Shown: positions 8,215-17,722, counted from the stretch's first letter. The stretch: 64,000 nucleotides of DNA from Cylindrospermum sp. FACHB-282 (GCF_014697195.1 NZ_JACJRJ010000016.1:1-64000), one strand, 5' to 3'. Numbers and translations: made by a program. Notes: generated by a model not told the origin, from the letters alone.

Positions 8215-8747
8215 TAGGAATTACGCTTAATCAGTGCAATGTATATCAGCTATATTTACCATTGTATATATAGGATTCCTATTTGATTTCTCAAAAAGAC
8301 TAAGAGAGAATACGGTAAGGCATACAAGTCTAATAGGGAACAATCATAAGCCAGTATTATATGGTTTCTGTGTTGGCGGCGGCTCTCCCAAACTCAAGAC
8401 TCTGCCTTGTTTCCACCTGTCAATAGGGTTTGAGACGCGCTAACTCTATAGTCTAAACAAGCATTTGAGCATGATTCATATTTTATTGTATACCTGAATT
8501 TAACTGAATTTAACTGATTTTTAAGAGTCCTGATTTTAACTCAACTATTGAATTGAAGAGGCAAGCATAATAGGACTAAAGCGTTGAATAAATAGAACAT
8601 TGGCTGTTCGGCGCTTGAGGGGTTTGTAAGGCGCATCTGGTAAGTAGTAATGCAAAATTATTTGCACATCTCATTTGTCAATGAAGCAAACCCAGGTAGA
8701 AATGGTGGTTTTATCAACAATATATTCTAATATTTCGAGGTAATAAA
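8215..8747. other. Intergenic region between miaB and an orphan gene
   Basis: These 533 bases separate divergent genes and must hold both promoters. I see a fragment of the dispersed ATTCCTATTTGATTT repeat near 8274-8289 and three TGAATTTAAC/TGATTTTTAA direct repeats at about 8495-8525. The short open frame at 8234-8443 has no family features and I do not call it. Confidence 0.5.
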
Positions 8748-9269
8748 ATGGTACCTAGCAGTAATCAAGGCGAACACATCTTCAACGCATTAGACTCCCT
8801 GGCATTAGAACAAATACCAGAGATGAACAAGCAGATTAACCAAGCAAAGCCGAGTCGAATAAAGGAAAAGGAAGCCGCTATAAAGGCCGTCAATCATCTC
8901 GAAACTCTAGCAAATCAACTGAAAAAAGAGAGAGATCACCCGGATTTTCGCACTGCTCCGAAAGGAGATCCCGCGAATGCACAAAGGTACGGGAACTTTA
9001 AGAAGGACACCGAACTAAACGTCAAAAAAGTCATGACCGGATCTCCGTCAGAACACACTGCGGGATACACAAGCCTTAACCGGATGCTAGATAATCTGGA
9101 TTATTACACCATCGACCAAGTAGCTCATAAATCGGGGCGGGAACAATTGTCAGCGCTACGCCAAAGGGAATTCGATGTTTGGTACGCGGCGACAAAGGGC
9201 TTAATGCATTCGACTTTTACGGCTTTAAGAGATGCCGCGCTTGCAACCTCAAGAACGCGAGATTTGTAG
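8748..9269 (+). CDS. Orphan hypothetical protein, helical and charged
   Basis: I do not recognise this 173-residue protein. It is soluble, has no signal or membrane segment, and is rich in Lys/Glu/Gln helices in the first half (residues 20-75), with a second helical half ending TFTALRDAALATSRTRDL. No Cys and no obvious catalytic motif are present. A good ribosome site (GAGGTAATAAA) precedes the ATG. Codon choice (CGG, CCG, ACG, GCG) is somewhat richer in GC than its neighbours. With a long upstream gap and no operon partner, this suggests recent acquisition or a small mobile cargo gene. Confidence 0.6.
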   Translation: MVPSSNQGEHIFNALDSLALEQIPEMNKQINQAKPSRIKEKEAAIKAVNHLETLANQLKKERDHPDFRTAPKGDPANAQRYGNFKKDTELNVKKVMTGSPSEHTAGYTSLNRMLDNLDYYTIDQVAHKSGREQLSALRQREFDVWYAATKGLMHSTFTALRDAALATSRTRDL

Positions 9270-9387
9270 GACATCATATAGATTGAAACCCACAAGGATT
9301 TGACTAGCAAATTAATCATAATTCATTACCAAGGGGAAACTTCTTTATTGCTTGGTTTAAGCATAAAAGAAATATTTCCCCATTTGG

Positions 9388-10836
9388 TTAAGCAGGTTTC
9401 CAGGTGCCGTGGAAGCTGTGGGGTATCACCTTGGGTAGTCCGAGTTTGCAAACGGGTTCTTCGTTGAGGCGATCGCTATCTAATATCCAAACTTGACTAC
9501 TATGGGAGTTGCCATCGTAGACAACTGTGATTACCCAACTCTGATGAGGATTGTGGGGATCTTGAATATGGATGGGTTCTGAAAGATAACAATTTTCTTC
9601 TACATTTGCGGTGGTGAGGGTTTGAGTTTTGTGGTCAAAACGAGCGATTGTATTTAATATTTCTTGGCTAATATCTGTTCCTGGGCGGAATACGGTCAAA
9701 TATGTGTACGGCGAGGCTTTCCCGACATTTTGCTGTGGGACACTGGGAAACTCACTATGTTGGTCTAAAAGTTGCTCAATTGCCCTAACTTTGCCCGTTT
9801 GAGGCTGAAGAGTAAGCCGCGAAAGTCTACTTTGAGCCTTGGTGTGAATCTCACCTGTTGATACTTCCTTAAGATATTGGTTAGTCTGAAAATCTGCATA
9901 GCGCACAATATCTACAATCACTGCACCGCTTGCATCTATATAACCGTTGGCGAAATGCCACTGAAACCAAGGTTCGGTTTCACTACGACTAACGAAAGAT
10001 AGTGTGTCGCGATCAATCACCAAAATCTGAGTTCCTCTTGTCGGTTCCCATTGTAGGGAATCACTATAGTTATTTCTTCCCAATATTAATTCGAGAATAT
10101 TTAACCGCACTGGAGGAATACAAAATACTAAATATGGGCCAGCTAAGACAAAATCATGTATCAGTGGTACTCCATCTAATTGATATGCTGCTTTTTGGAT
10201 GATTTTGCCAGTGGAATCGCTTTTGTAAACATTGAGTGTGGCATTTAATCGAGATATTTCAGGGCTGATCCCAAAATTAAAAATCTCTCCTGTCTGGCGA
10301 TCGCATTTGTAATGGGCAGAATAACTTAAGCCTTGGGTTAACCCCCCTAAATCATCTTCACCCAAGGTTTGCAAATTTTGCAAATCCAAGGCATGGGGTT
10401 TACCTCCTTCCCACAGTGCTAACAGTTTATTTGGTAAGGCTAGTACTGAGGTGTTGGCGACGTTTTTGATTGGTTTTAACCATTGATTCCAAATTGCTCC
10501 TGGTGCAGTCATGCCATAGTTACCGTAAAGCAGTTTACCTGCTGCGACTTCTTCTTGATAGCCAGCAGTTTGCACATAGCGATAAACTCCTGTAGCCCCA
10601 GTATCGGTAAAATGAACGGCGAGAATTGCCCCATCGCCATCAAACCAGTGTCCTATATTGACGCCGCCACGTTCTAGCCGTGCTGGCCCGTTGCGGTAAA
10701 GTGTGCCGCGTAAGCCATCGGGGATTTTGCCAGCGAGAATTGGTAGTTGAGTGGGGGGGAATTCTGTTGCTGTTTGAGCAACAGCATTAGCCCAAGCTTT
10801 TTTAGTTGACTTTTTATCTATTGTTTGCATAACCAA
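9388..10836 (-). CDS. Carotenoid cleavage oxygenase (RPE65/CCD family)
   Basis: This 482-residue non-haem iron enzyme is expected to cleave a C=C bond of a carotenoid or apocarotenoid with O2. The four iron-binding His are visible: His175 (YSAHYK), His227 (LIHDF), His294 (QWHFANGY) and His476 (HSFHGTW). GTLYRNGPARLERGG near residue 45 and the C-terminal P(K)VIPHSFHG are family signatures. Nostoc has several such enzymes (NSC types), and I cannot tell which substrate this one prefers. It is transcribed alone, divergent from the thioesterase at 10968 across a 131-base gap. Confidence 0.9.
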   Translation of the reverse strand: MVMQTIDKKSTKKAWANAVAQTATEFPPTQLPILAGKIPDGLRGTLYRNGPARLERGGVNIGHWFDGDGAILAVHFTDTGATGVYRYVQTAGYQEEVAAGKLLYGNYGMTAPGAIWNQWLKPIKNVANTSVLALPNKLLALWEGGKPHALDLQNLQTLGEDDLGGLTQGLSYSAHYKCDRQTGEIFNFGISPEISRLNATLNVYKSDSTGKIIQKAAYQLDGVPLIHDFVLAGPYLVFCIPPVRLNILELILGRNNYSDSLQWEPTRGTQILVIDRDTLSFVSRSETEPWFQWHFANGYIDASGAVIVDIVRYADFQTNQYLKEVSTGEIHTKAQSRLSRLTLQPQTGKVRAIEQLLDQHSEFPSVPQQNVGKASPYTYLTVFRPGTDISQEILNTIARFDHKTQTLTTANVEENCYLSEPIHIQDPHNPHQSWVITVVYDGNSHSSQVWILDSDRLNEEPVCKLGLPKVIPHSFHGTWKPA

Positions 10837-10967
10837 ATTTTGCCTGATAAATCAAGGATAGCTGCTAAAGAAACTGAGCAACAAAGGTTCCATTCCTGTC
10901 ATAGAATTAACAGCGAATATATGGAAAAATTAAAACCGGACTGTGTTATCGGCTTCCAAGTCTCATT

Positions 10968-11723
10968 ATGACCAATAAATCACCATCGAATTCTTGGATT
11001 ACCTGCTTCCAACCTCATCCCCAGGCAAAATTGCGTTTATTCTGCTTACCCTACGCAGGTGGTAACGCCATGATTTATCGCACATGGGCTAATGGTTTAC
11101 CTGAGACGGTGGAAGTTTGTGCTGTAGAACTTGCGGGAAGGGGAAAACAGATACAATTACCTCCCATGACGCGGTTAGAGACTCTGGTAAGTGAAATAGC
11201 CGCAAATCTCATACCATTCTTAGATAAACCATTTGCTATTTTTGGTCATAGCATGGGTGCATTAATCAGCTTTGAGTTAACCCGTCTCCTGGGTTCTAAA
11301 TATGGTTTAAGTCCATTGCACCTATTTATCTCTGCACGTCGCGCTCCACAAATCCCCTCTAGAAAACCACCTATTTACAACCTACCAGAGGCTGAATTTC
11401 TGGAGGAACTGCGACTTCTCAATGGGACTCCCAAAGCAGTGCTAGAAAATAAGGAACTAATGCAGCTTTTCCTCCCGCTGTTGCGGGCAGATTTTGCAGT
11501 TCTGGACACTTATGTTTACTCTCACCAAGGGACTCTTGATTGTCCTATGACTGTTTTTGGCGGTTTGCAAGACCAAGAAGTGAGTTATGATGAGTTGCTA
11601 GCATGGAAAGAACAGGCGATCGCTTCTTTCTCTTTACAAATGATTGAAGGTGATCACTTTTTTATTCACTCAGCCAAATCTGTTTTACTTCAGAGTCTAG
11701 AGAAACAGTTGCAAATCCCATAG
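10968..11723 (+). CDS. Type II thioesterase (GrsT/RifR-like alpha/beta hydrolase)
   Basis: A 251-residue alpha/beta hydrolase with FCLPYAGG near the N terminus (the oxyanion region), GHSMGA with nucleophile Ser95, a late Asp (FGGLQDQEV) and catalytic His in EGDHFF. Type II thioesterases free mis-primed carrier proteins in non-ribosomal peptide or polyketide synthesis. No NRPS or PKS gene is present in the window, so it either serves a distant cluster or acts on another acyl-carrier substrate. It ends three bases before the convergent gene at 11726. Confidence 0.85.
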   Translation: MTNKSPSNSWITCFQPHPQAKLRLFCLPYAGGNAMIYRTWANGLPETVEVCAVELAGRGKQIQLPPMTRLETLVSEIAANLIPFLDKPFAIFGHSMGALISFELTRLLGSKYGLSPLHLFISARRAPQIPSRKPPIYNLPEAEFLEELRLLNGTPKAVLENKELMQLFLPLLRADFAVLDTYVYSHQGTLDCPMTVFGGLQDQEVSYDELLAWKEQAIASFSLQMIEGDHFFIHSAKSVLLQSLEKQLQIP

Positions 11724-11725
11724 CA

Positions 11726-13960
11726 TCAAGAGGTGACGCTTTGAGTTAATTCTCTGAAGCGTTGATCTTGGGTAATTTCATCAAAATCTATGTCAGTTGC
11801 AGCTTCTTCTTGATATCGGGGATTGAGTTGAATTGCTTTTTGGAGATTTTCTACAGCTAAATCAACTTGTTTTTGCAGTGCATAACAGGCGGCTTTGTTG
11901 TAATATGCACTGGCGTAGTCTGGCTTAATTTCTAGTGCTTTGTCAAAACTGGCGATCGCATCGTCATCAAGTCCTAGTCTTACCAAGGTATAACCCCGCT
12001 TATCCCAGGCTTTGGGGGAATTAGGTGAAAATTGCAGTGCTTTGTCAAAACTGGCGATCGCATCTTCGTATTTTTCCAACTCTACCAGAGAAAGACCGCG
12101 ATTTAACCAGGCAACTGCATCATCAGGTTTAACCTGGGTTGCTTTGTCAAAGCAAGCAAAAGCCTCTTGATCTCGTCGTAAATAGCCGAAAGCCACACCG
12201 CGATCGCACCAAGCTTGATGATAATCCGGCTGGATTTGAATAGCTTGATCATAAGATGCGATCGCTTCTTTGTAGCGTTTCAATCTCCCTAGAACTATAC
12301 CACGTTTCAACCAAATCACCGCATCATCAGACTTGATTTTCACCGCTTTTTCATAAGTGGCGAATGCATCAGCATAACGCTTTTCCGAAAATAGGATATC
12401 TCCCTCTTTCACATATTCCTCCGCAGCAATTTCTGGTTCTGATTCTAGTGAGTGAATTTTTTCTTCAACTTCTGGGGTTGCATCTTCTAGAATAGATACA
12501 GATGTAATCTCAGCTAATTCTTGCAAGATTGAATCCTTCCGTTGTTGAGCATCTATCTGTAACTCTGAAAGTTGAGCAACAAACTCAGTTTCTAATTTTT
12601 CTAACTTCTCCAAAATGATAATTTTTTGTTGTTGAGCATTTCCTTGCAACTCTGAAAATTGAGAGGTAAATTCCCAGCCAGCTTTTTCTAAATTCTCAAT
12701 AATTAGCTGTTTTTGTTGTTGAGCATCTAACTGTAATTCTGAGAGTTGAGCCAAAAATTCTAACTGGAGATTTACTAAATTATCAATCATTTTATCTTTT
12801 TGATTGAAAGCATCACCCTGTAATTCAGAAATTTGCGATTTAAAGAGATGATTTAATTGTTCTAGATTCTCCAAAGTGACATTCTTTTGATTTTGAGCAT
12901 CAACTTTTAATGCAGATAACTGAGCAGCAAATTCTGACTGCAATTTTCTTAAATTTTCCAGAATATCATGTTTTTGCTGCTGCGTGTCAGCAAGCAAGCC
13001 AGTAAATTGAAATGTGAACTCAGACTGGGATTTTTCTATATTTGCAATAGCCATATCCTTTTGTTTTTCAGCACCAATTTGCAATTCGGCTAATTCAAAT
13101 GCTAATTCCGATTCTAATTTTCGGAAATTATCCAGAGATAGATCCCGTTGCTGTTGAGCACAGGAATGTAATTCAGATAGTTGAGAAGATAACTCAGATT
13201 CTAAATTACTGAGATTTTCTAGAGTTAAATCTCTTTTGCTTTGAGCAGACGAATGTAATTGAGATAGTTGAGAGGATAACTCAGATTCTAAACTACTGAT
13301 AACTTCTAGAGTTAAATCTTTTTTTCGTTGAGCAGAAAACCGTAATTCAGATAATTGAGAAGATAACTCAGATTCCCAATTACTGATTTTTTGCTGAGAG
13401 GTTTTGATGGCACTTTCTGATGTTGCTGAAAATTGGCTTTTTGCTTGATTTAACTCAGATGTAAGTATAGATAAATTTTGTTGTTCCCTTGTTATATTCT
13501 GTCTCAGAACATTAGCTTCCTGTTCCAATTCATGATTTATATTTTTACCTTCTTGAATAAGATTTTCTGCTTCTTGCTTAACAACAGCTAGCTGACTTTG
13601 TAAGTTTTCCATTCCCTGTAACTGTTTCATGGCTCGCTCAACAATTTCGCGAATTATCACCCGTCGTAGTAGCCAAAGTGAAGCAATCACCGCCAGGGTA
13701 AACAGACTTAATATAGTTAACCAGACGTTGAACAGGGCAGTTGTGTGAGTAAAAGCACGGTGAAAATCAGATTCGACTTGCTGTTGAGTTTGCTTTTCGG
13801 TTCGCAGTTGCGCCAATTCTTCCCGCTCTTGATTCGATATTACCTGAGATGGGGTGGCTGTGGGTTGTCCACTGACAATACCAGCAGATAGCAGCATGGG
13901 TGAAAAGACGATGGCACTTTTTAACGCTAAAGCGAAGATTATTGGATTCCTGCTCTTCAT
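11726..13960 (-). CDS. Membrane-anchored coiled-coil/TPR protein
   Basis: The frame is open to 14113, but I place the start at ATG 13960 (MKSRNPIIFALALKS), which has an AGGGAAGG ribosome site; the upstream part runs through a REP palindrome. The resulting 744-residue protein has a signal-like segment, a second membrane segment near 75-100 (LTILSLFTLAVIASLWLL) and a long coiled coil. The coil is built from about ten 29-residue repeats of the LESELSSQLSELHSSAQ type (roughly 180-480). The C-terminal part contains about six TPR units (YKEAIASYDQAIQIQPD type) and NPRYQEEA. The likely role is scaffolding protein interactions at the membrane; the specific function is unknown. Confidence 0.8.
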   Translation of the reverse strand: MKSRNPIIFALALKSAIVFSPMLLSAGIVSGQPTATPSQVISNQEREELAQLRTEKQTQQQVESDFHRAFTHTTALFNVWLTILSLFTLAVIASLWLLRRVIIREIVERAMKQLQGMENLQSQLAVVKQEAENLIQEGKNINHELEQEANVLRQNITREQQNLSILTSELNQAKSQFSATSESAIKTSQQKISNWESELSSQLSELRFSAQRKKDLTLEVISSLESELSSQLSQLHSSAQSKRDLTLENLSNLESELSSQLSELHSCAQQQRDLSLDNFRKLESELAFELAELQIGAEKQKDMAIANIEKSQSEFTFQFTGLLADTQQQKHDILENLRKLQSEFAAQLSALKVDAQNQKNVTLENLEQLNHLFKSQISELQGDAFNQKDKMIDNLVNLQLEFLAQLSELQLDAQQQKQLIIENLEKAGWEFTSQFSELQGNAQQQKIIILEKLEKLETEFVAQLSELQIDAQQRKDSILQELAEITSVSILEDATPEVEEKIHSLESEPEIAAEEYVKEGDILFSEKRYADAFATYEKAVKIKSDDAVIWLKRGIVLGRLKRYKEAIASYDQAIQIQPDYHQAWCDRGVAFGYLRRDQEAFACFDKATQVKPDDAVAWLNRGLSLVELEKYEDAIASFDKALQFSPNSPKAWDKRGYTLVRLGLDDDAIASFDKALEIKPDYASAYYNKAACYALQKQVDLAVENLQKAIQLNPRYQEEAATDIDFDEITQDQRFRELTQSVTS

Positions 13961-14034
13961 AACAACCTTCCCTAATCCGTTGGTCAGTTTTTGCAGCGGC
14001 TTGCCTCTCTCCAATCTATAACAGAATTCTCTTA

Positions 14035-14065
14035 GATCCCTGACTTCTTGAAGAAGTCGGGGATC
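14035..14065. repeat. REP-type palindrome, left copy
   Basis: A 31-base imperfect palindrome, GATCCCTGACTTCTT plus its near complement ending GGGGATC. It is the same element as at 14460-14490 except for one change in the stem and the central base. It flanks the REP-associated transposase and lies in the 5' extension of the TPR gene. Confidence 0.8.
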
Positions 14066-14129
14066 TGATTGATTGATTGGATCGATTGAAAAAGGGAACA
14101 CTAAAGACAACATCTGAGATTATGAGACT

Positions 14130-14498
14130 ATGCCCCAAAGACGAATTCCCCTGAAAATGGGAAACTTTTACCATGTCTACAATCGGGGGAACAATCGCCA
14201 AACGATTTTCTTTGAGCGTGAGAACTATATTTATTTTCTCCGGTTGGTAAAGGAACATCTAATCACTAATGCAGTAGATATCGTTGCTTACTGTTTAATG
14301 CCGAATCATTATCATTTTTTAGTATACTTGAGAGATGAAACCCTGTCTGATGCCATGAAATCCCTGTCACTCTCCTACACAAAGGCGATTAATAGGCGTT
14401 TTAATCGTTCTGGGGTGTTATTCCAGGGGCGGTTTCAAAGTATCCATATTCCACAAATAGATCCCCGACTTCTTCAAGAAGTCGGGGATCTGATCTGA
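14130..14498 (+). pseudogene. REP-associated tyrosine transposase (RAYT, Y1_Tnp), 3' truncated
   Basis: The first about 110 residues match the IS200-like/RAYT transposase family: MGNFYHVYNRGNNRQTIFF, then YCLMPNHYHFLVYL with the metal-binding His-x-His (HYH), and the SLSYTKAINRRF segment with the candidate nucleophile Tyr and FQGRFQSI. Intact members run to about 180 residues and continue with KYIHLNPVKAG-like sequence. Here the frame instead enters a REP palindrome after QSIHIPQ and ends DPRLLQEVGDLI. Thus the C-terminal domain is missing and the gene is probably inactive. It lies between two REP copies, as RAYT genes usually do. Confidence 0.85.
14460..14490. repeat. REP-type palindrome, right copy
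   Basis: A 31-base palindrome with perfect 15-bp arms (GATCCCCGACTTCTT and complement) around a single C. It replaces the 3' end of the transposase reading frame. Its forward translation, PRLLQEVGDL, is a recurrent spurious peptide wherever this repeat enters open frames, including the extension of the TPR gene. Confidence 0.85.
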
Positions 14499-14678
14499 TC
14501 TATCTAAGGTGCAACTCCCCAGGATATTGGTGAAGTAATTGCTAGTGTTAAGGCGTGAGCTGATGTTGGGTTGGGGTCAAGCAAGCGATCGCATCCTGTA
14601 ACGCAGTAAAGTTTGTAAAGAACATTTCCCAGATGCTACCGTCTACAAAGTTGACATAGTAGCAAGAGTACTCAAACC

Positions 14679-16709
14679 ATGCAGCGCAGACACACAAAGG
14701 CTTGTCACCCAAAATCAATTATCAGCCTTGGCTTAATCGCTACCTTCATAGCACCATTAGCCACTACAGCAGCCCCACTCATACCCCCAGGTAAAACTGT
14801 CAACTGTGAAATTCTTGTTGTCGGTGCGGGATTATCTGGTGTCGCTACAGCTTATGAAGGTTTACTCGCAGGGCGCACAGTTTGCTTAACGGAAATTACC
14901 GACTGGTTAGGGGGTCAAATTTCTTCTCAAGGCACATCTGCGTTAGACGAACGCCCAACCCAACGTGAACTCAAATTCTATTCTCGTGGATATTTAGAAT
15001 TGCGAAACCGGATTCAGCGCAAATATGGGAAATTTAACCCCGGTGATTGTTGGGTAAGCGACTCCTGCTTTCTCCCCCGCGATGCTCACACCATTCTCAG
15101 CGAAATGCTCAAAGATGCCGAAAAAAAGGGCAATGGTAAATTGCAGTGGTTCCCAAACACCGTAATTAAAGACTTAGCAATTAGTGCAAATGGTAAAATA
15201 ATTAATAGCGCGATCGCAATTCAACATCAACCAGTTAAAGGCGCACCACCCCTGAACACTTCTCCTTTATCTCAAACCATCGAAGACGCATATCGCTACG
15301 AAAACTCGTCTCGGTTTAGCAAAAATATTATCCGCTTTGTTCCTAAACCAGTTAAAAACAAAACCGCTAATTGGTACGTTGTAGACGCCAGCGAAACCGG
15401 AGAAATTATCGCCCTAGCTGATGTTCCTTATCGACTAGGCATTGATGCCCGTTCTTACCTAGAACCTTCGGCTTCCAGCACCACAAATGACCCCTATTGC
15501 ACCCAAGGCTTTACCTACACCTTTGCAATGGAGGCAACAAAGGAACCACAACAGCAGGTAATGCCCCCATTTTATTTAAAATACGCGCCATATTTTAGTT
15601 ATGAATTAAAGCGACTGGCAAATTTTGATTTAGTTTTCACCTACCGTCGGATATGGAGTCCTCAGCAGGGGAAACCAGCAGCCTTTGGTGGCGTTAAGTT
15701 TAGTACCCCGACACCTGGGGATATCTCCATGCAAAACTGGACTTGGGGTAACGACTACCGTCCAGGAACCGCCCAGGATAATCTAATTTACAGCCGCCAA
15801 CAGTTGCAAGCCTCTGGACAGTTACAGCCTGGGGGTTGGATGGGGGGACTACGCACTGATACCCTCCGCAAAGGTGAGGAAAATGCTCTTTCCTATTTTT
15901 ATTGGCTGTTCGCTGGGACTACAGATTCTCAACTGGGGAATGGTGTGAAGCAGCCCCAAACAAATAACCGCTACTTATCTGGGCTAAAGTCTCCAATGGG
16001 GACGGCCCATGGTTTATCGAAATATCCCTATATGCGGGAAGGACGCCGCATTATTGGCCGTCCTAGTTGGGGACAACCAGAGGGTTTTAGTATCTGGGAA
16101 ATTGATATTTCTCGCCGTAACTATAACGATGAGTTTTACCGCAAAACTCTACCAGCAGATATGTATCGCAGTTTAAAAGCATCACTGGCAGGTTTTACGG
16201 CGACATCGGTAATTTCGGGTGAAACATCCCCAGATAGAGCTCTGCGGCGGACTCGTTCTACTATTTTCCCTGATGCTGTGGGTATTGGTCACTACGCCAT
16301 AGATTTTCATCCTTGTATGACCAACAGCCCAGCAGAAGCCCCTGGTAATACGGAACGGGCGGGTGAAAGGCGTGGTGCAGGACTTGCTTATCCTTTTCAA
16401 ATTGCTTTAAGGGCAATGATTCCCCAAAAAATAGATAATTTAATTGTGGGGGGTAAAAGCATTGCGACTAGTCACATTGCCTCTGCTGCCTATCGGGTTC
16501 ATTCTTTTGAATGGTCTGCTGGTGCTGCGGCGGGAACTGTGGCAGCTTTTGCTATCAAAAATGCGGTCGCACCCTACGAATTGGTAGATAATTTACCTAA
16601 GCCAGAACCACAACTGGAAGCTCTCAAACGGCTGTTAGAGCAAAATGGCAACCCGACTGCTTTCCCCGATACTTCCATCTTTAACCAAAATTGGGATGAT
16701 TGGCGCTAG
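14679..16709 (+). CDS. Secreted FAD-dependent oxidoreductase
   Basis: This 676-residue protein starts with a signal peptide (about 1-33, ending PLATTAAP). A dinucleotide-binding fold follows with ILVVGAGLSGVATAYEGLLAG (GxGxxG near residue 50) and an FAD-contact sequence GGQISSQGTSALDE. The late region VGGKSIATSHIASAAYRVHSFEWSAGAAAGT is the typical closing FAD motif. This matches the FAD-dependent oxidoreductase family PF12831, found as a large periplasmic protein in cyanobacteria. The substrate is unknown. It stands alone with about 180 bases of non-coding sequence on its left. Confidence 0.8.
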   Translation: MQRRHTKACHPKSIISLGLIATFIAPLATTAAPLIPPGKTVNCEILVVGAGLSGVATAYEGLLAGRTVCLTEITDWLGGQISSQGTSALDERPTQRELKFYSRGYLELRNRIQRKYGKFNPGDCWVSDSCFLPRDAHTILSEMLKDAEKKGNGKLQWFPNTVIKDLAISANGKIINSAIAIQHQPVKGAPPLNTSPLSQTIEDAYRYENSSRFSKNIIRFVPKPVKNKTANWYVVDASETGEIIALADVPYRLGIDARSYLEPSASSTTNDPYCTQGFTYTFAMEATKEPQQQVMPPFYLKYAPYFSYELKRLANFDLVFTYRRIWSPQQGKPAAFGGVKFSTPTPGDISMQNWTWGNDYRPGTAQDNLIYSRQQLQASGQLQPGGWMGGLRTDTLRKGEENALSYFYWLFAGTTDSQLGNGVKQPQTNNRYLSGLKSPMGTAHGLSKYPYMREGRRIIGRPSWGQPEGFSIWEIDISRRNYNDEFYRKTLPADMYRSLKASLAGFTATSVISGETSPDRALRRTRSTIFPDAVGIGHYAIDFHPCMTNSPAEAPGNTERAGERRGAGLAYPFQIALRAMIPQKIDNLIVGGKSIATSHIASAAYRVHSFEWSAGAAAGTVAAFAIKNAVAPYELVDNLPKPEPQLEALKRLLEQNGNPTAFPDTSIFNQNWDDWR

Positions 16710-16969
16710 GAGCCGGTTTCCCCCCTCCCACAACAGTGGTCAGTTGCTACCCACCCTTGACCACTGACAATCGGCTAAACTAGTGCAGTACGGGGTAAAT
16801 ACACCAACCACTCAAAATAACCGAAAAGCTCATATCATCAGCTTTGGGAATTTTGAATCAGAGAATTTTGAATTCTGCCCAGGGGTACTAGTTATTTATA
16901 ATGTAGTTTTGTAAAACCCTCTTGACTTATTGTTCTATGGTTATAAGACTTTCAGTAGATGTTTACGAG

Positions 16970-17263
16970 ATGGCTACAGCACCAACTAAAGCTCCTGAAC
17001 GGTCTAGCCAAGTTACCCGTAAACCTTACCCAAATTACAAAGTGATTGTATTGAATGACGATTTCAATACATTTCAACACGTCGCTGAGTGTTTGCTTAA
17101 GTATATTCCGGGAATGAGTGGCGATCGCGCATGGGATCTCACTAACCAGGTACACTATGAAGGTCAAGCGATCGTTTGGGTCGGGCCGCAAGAAACTGCG
17201 GAACTGTACCACCAACAGCTGCGTCGAGCAGGTTTGACAATGGCACCTCTAGAAGCAGCTTAA
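16970..17263 (+). CDS. clpS: ClpS-type adaptor of the Clp protease (ClpS2-like)
   Basis: A 97-residue adaptor that hands N-degron substrates to the ClpC/ClpP protease. It contains YKVIVLNDDFNTFQHVAECLLKYIPGM (the Asn-Asp-Asp substrate-binding pocket) and the closing helix-strand ending GLTMAPLEAA. I chose ATG 16970 (MATAPTKAPE); upstream TTG or ATG starts at 16922 and 16937 add residues without family similarity. Cyanobacteria carry two ClpS types, and the sequence resembles the second, cyanobacteria-specific type. It is followed after 10 bases by a DUF2103 gene, probably in one transcript. Confidence 0.88.
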   Translation: MATAPTKAPERSSQVTRKPYPNYKVIVLNDDFNTFQHVAECLLKYIPGMSGDRAWDLTNQVHYEGQAIVWVGPQETAELYHQQLRRAGLTMAPLEAA

Positions 17264-17273
17264 ATTAAGAATC

Positions 17274-17567
17274 ATGGGCAGAACCACGGATGGCAGACTA
17301 GTTTGGAATCACTCAACCCACATTCCTGGTCTCATACCCATTTTAGAACGTCTGTGTCAGCAGGATGATATTCAAACTGTGACCCCAGGAGTGATTGGAC
17401 GGGTAAGAGGTCATTGTCCGAAAATGCAACTGCGTGTTTCTGTACCCATTCGGGGAGGCTTTAAGGTAATTGCACGGCTGGGGAAAACAGTGCAAGAGGT
17501 ATTTGTTGTCACCAATTTGCCCCAGGATGATCTGGAGATGGCGATCGCGATCGCCATGAAACTTTAA
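17274..17567 (+). CDS. DUF2103 family protein
   Basis: A 97-residue protein matching DUF2103: GRLVWNHSTHIPGLIPILERL at the start and VTPGVIGRVRGHCPKMQLRVSVPIRGGFKVIAR in the middle. The conserved His and Cys residues (NHSTH, GHCPK) suggest a metal- or nucleic-acid-binding protein, but the function is unknown. It follows clpS by 10 bases, so the two are probably co-transcribed and possibly linked in protein turnover. GCGATCGC sites cluster at its 3' end. Confidence 0.8.
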   Translation: MGRTTDGRLVWNHSTHIPGLIPILERLCQQDDIQTVTPGVIGRVRGHCPKMQLRVSVPIRGGFKVIARLGKTVQEVFVVTNLPQDDLEMAIAIAMKL

Positions 17568-17569
17568 AG

Positions 17570-17722
17570 GTGCTTGAGTTTAATGGTGAAGGGAATCACG
17601 TTCACGCACTGATTAAGTATCCACCTAAGTTATCTGTTTCTCAAATGGTTAATGCGTTAAAAGGTGTTTCTAGTCGTCGTTATGGGCAAGCAGGATATAA
17701 AAAACCCCGTTTACCCATCTAA
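17570..17722 (+). pseudogene. IS200/IS605-type TnpA remnant (C-terminal fragment)
   Basis: Reading from 17570 gives VLEFNGEGNHVHALIKYPPK, then SVSQMVNALKGVSSRR and RLPI before a stop. HVHALIKYPPK is the His-x-His metal site and flanking strand of IS200/IS605 TnpA, and LKGVSSRR leads to the catalytic Tyr helix. The N-terminal part is missing and the end is premature, so this is a dead fragment abutting the DUF2103 stop codon. Confidence 0.75.

Noticed and set aside
10968..11723. Thioesterase as a sign of an NRPS or PKS cluster in the window
   Set aside because: No carrier-protein, adenylation or ketosynthase domain is present on either side; the neighbours are unrelated.
13961..14113. N-terminal extension of the TPR protein
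   Set aside because: The added residues translate a REP palindrome (DPRLLQEVRDL); a better start with a ribosome site is at 13960.
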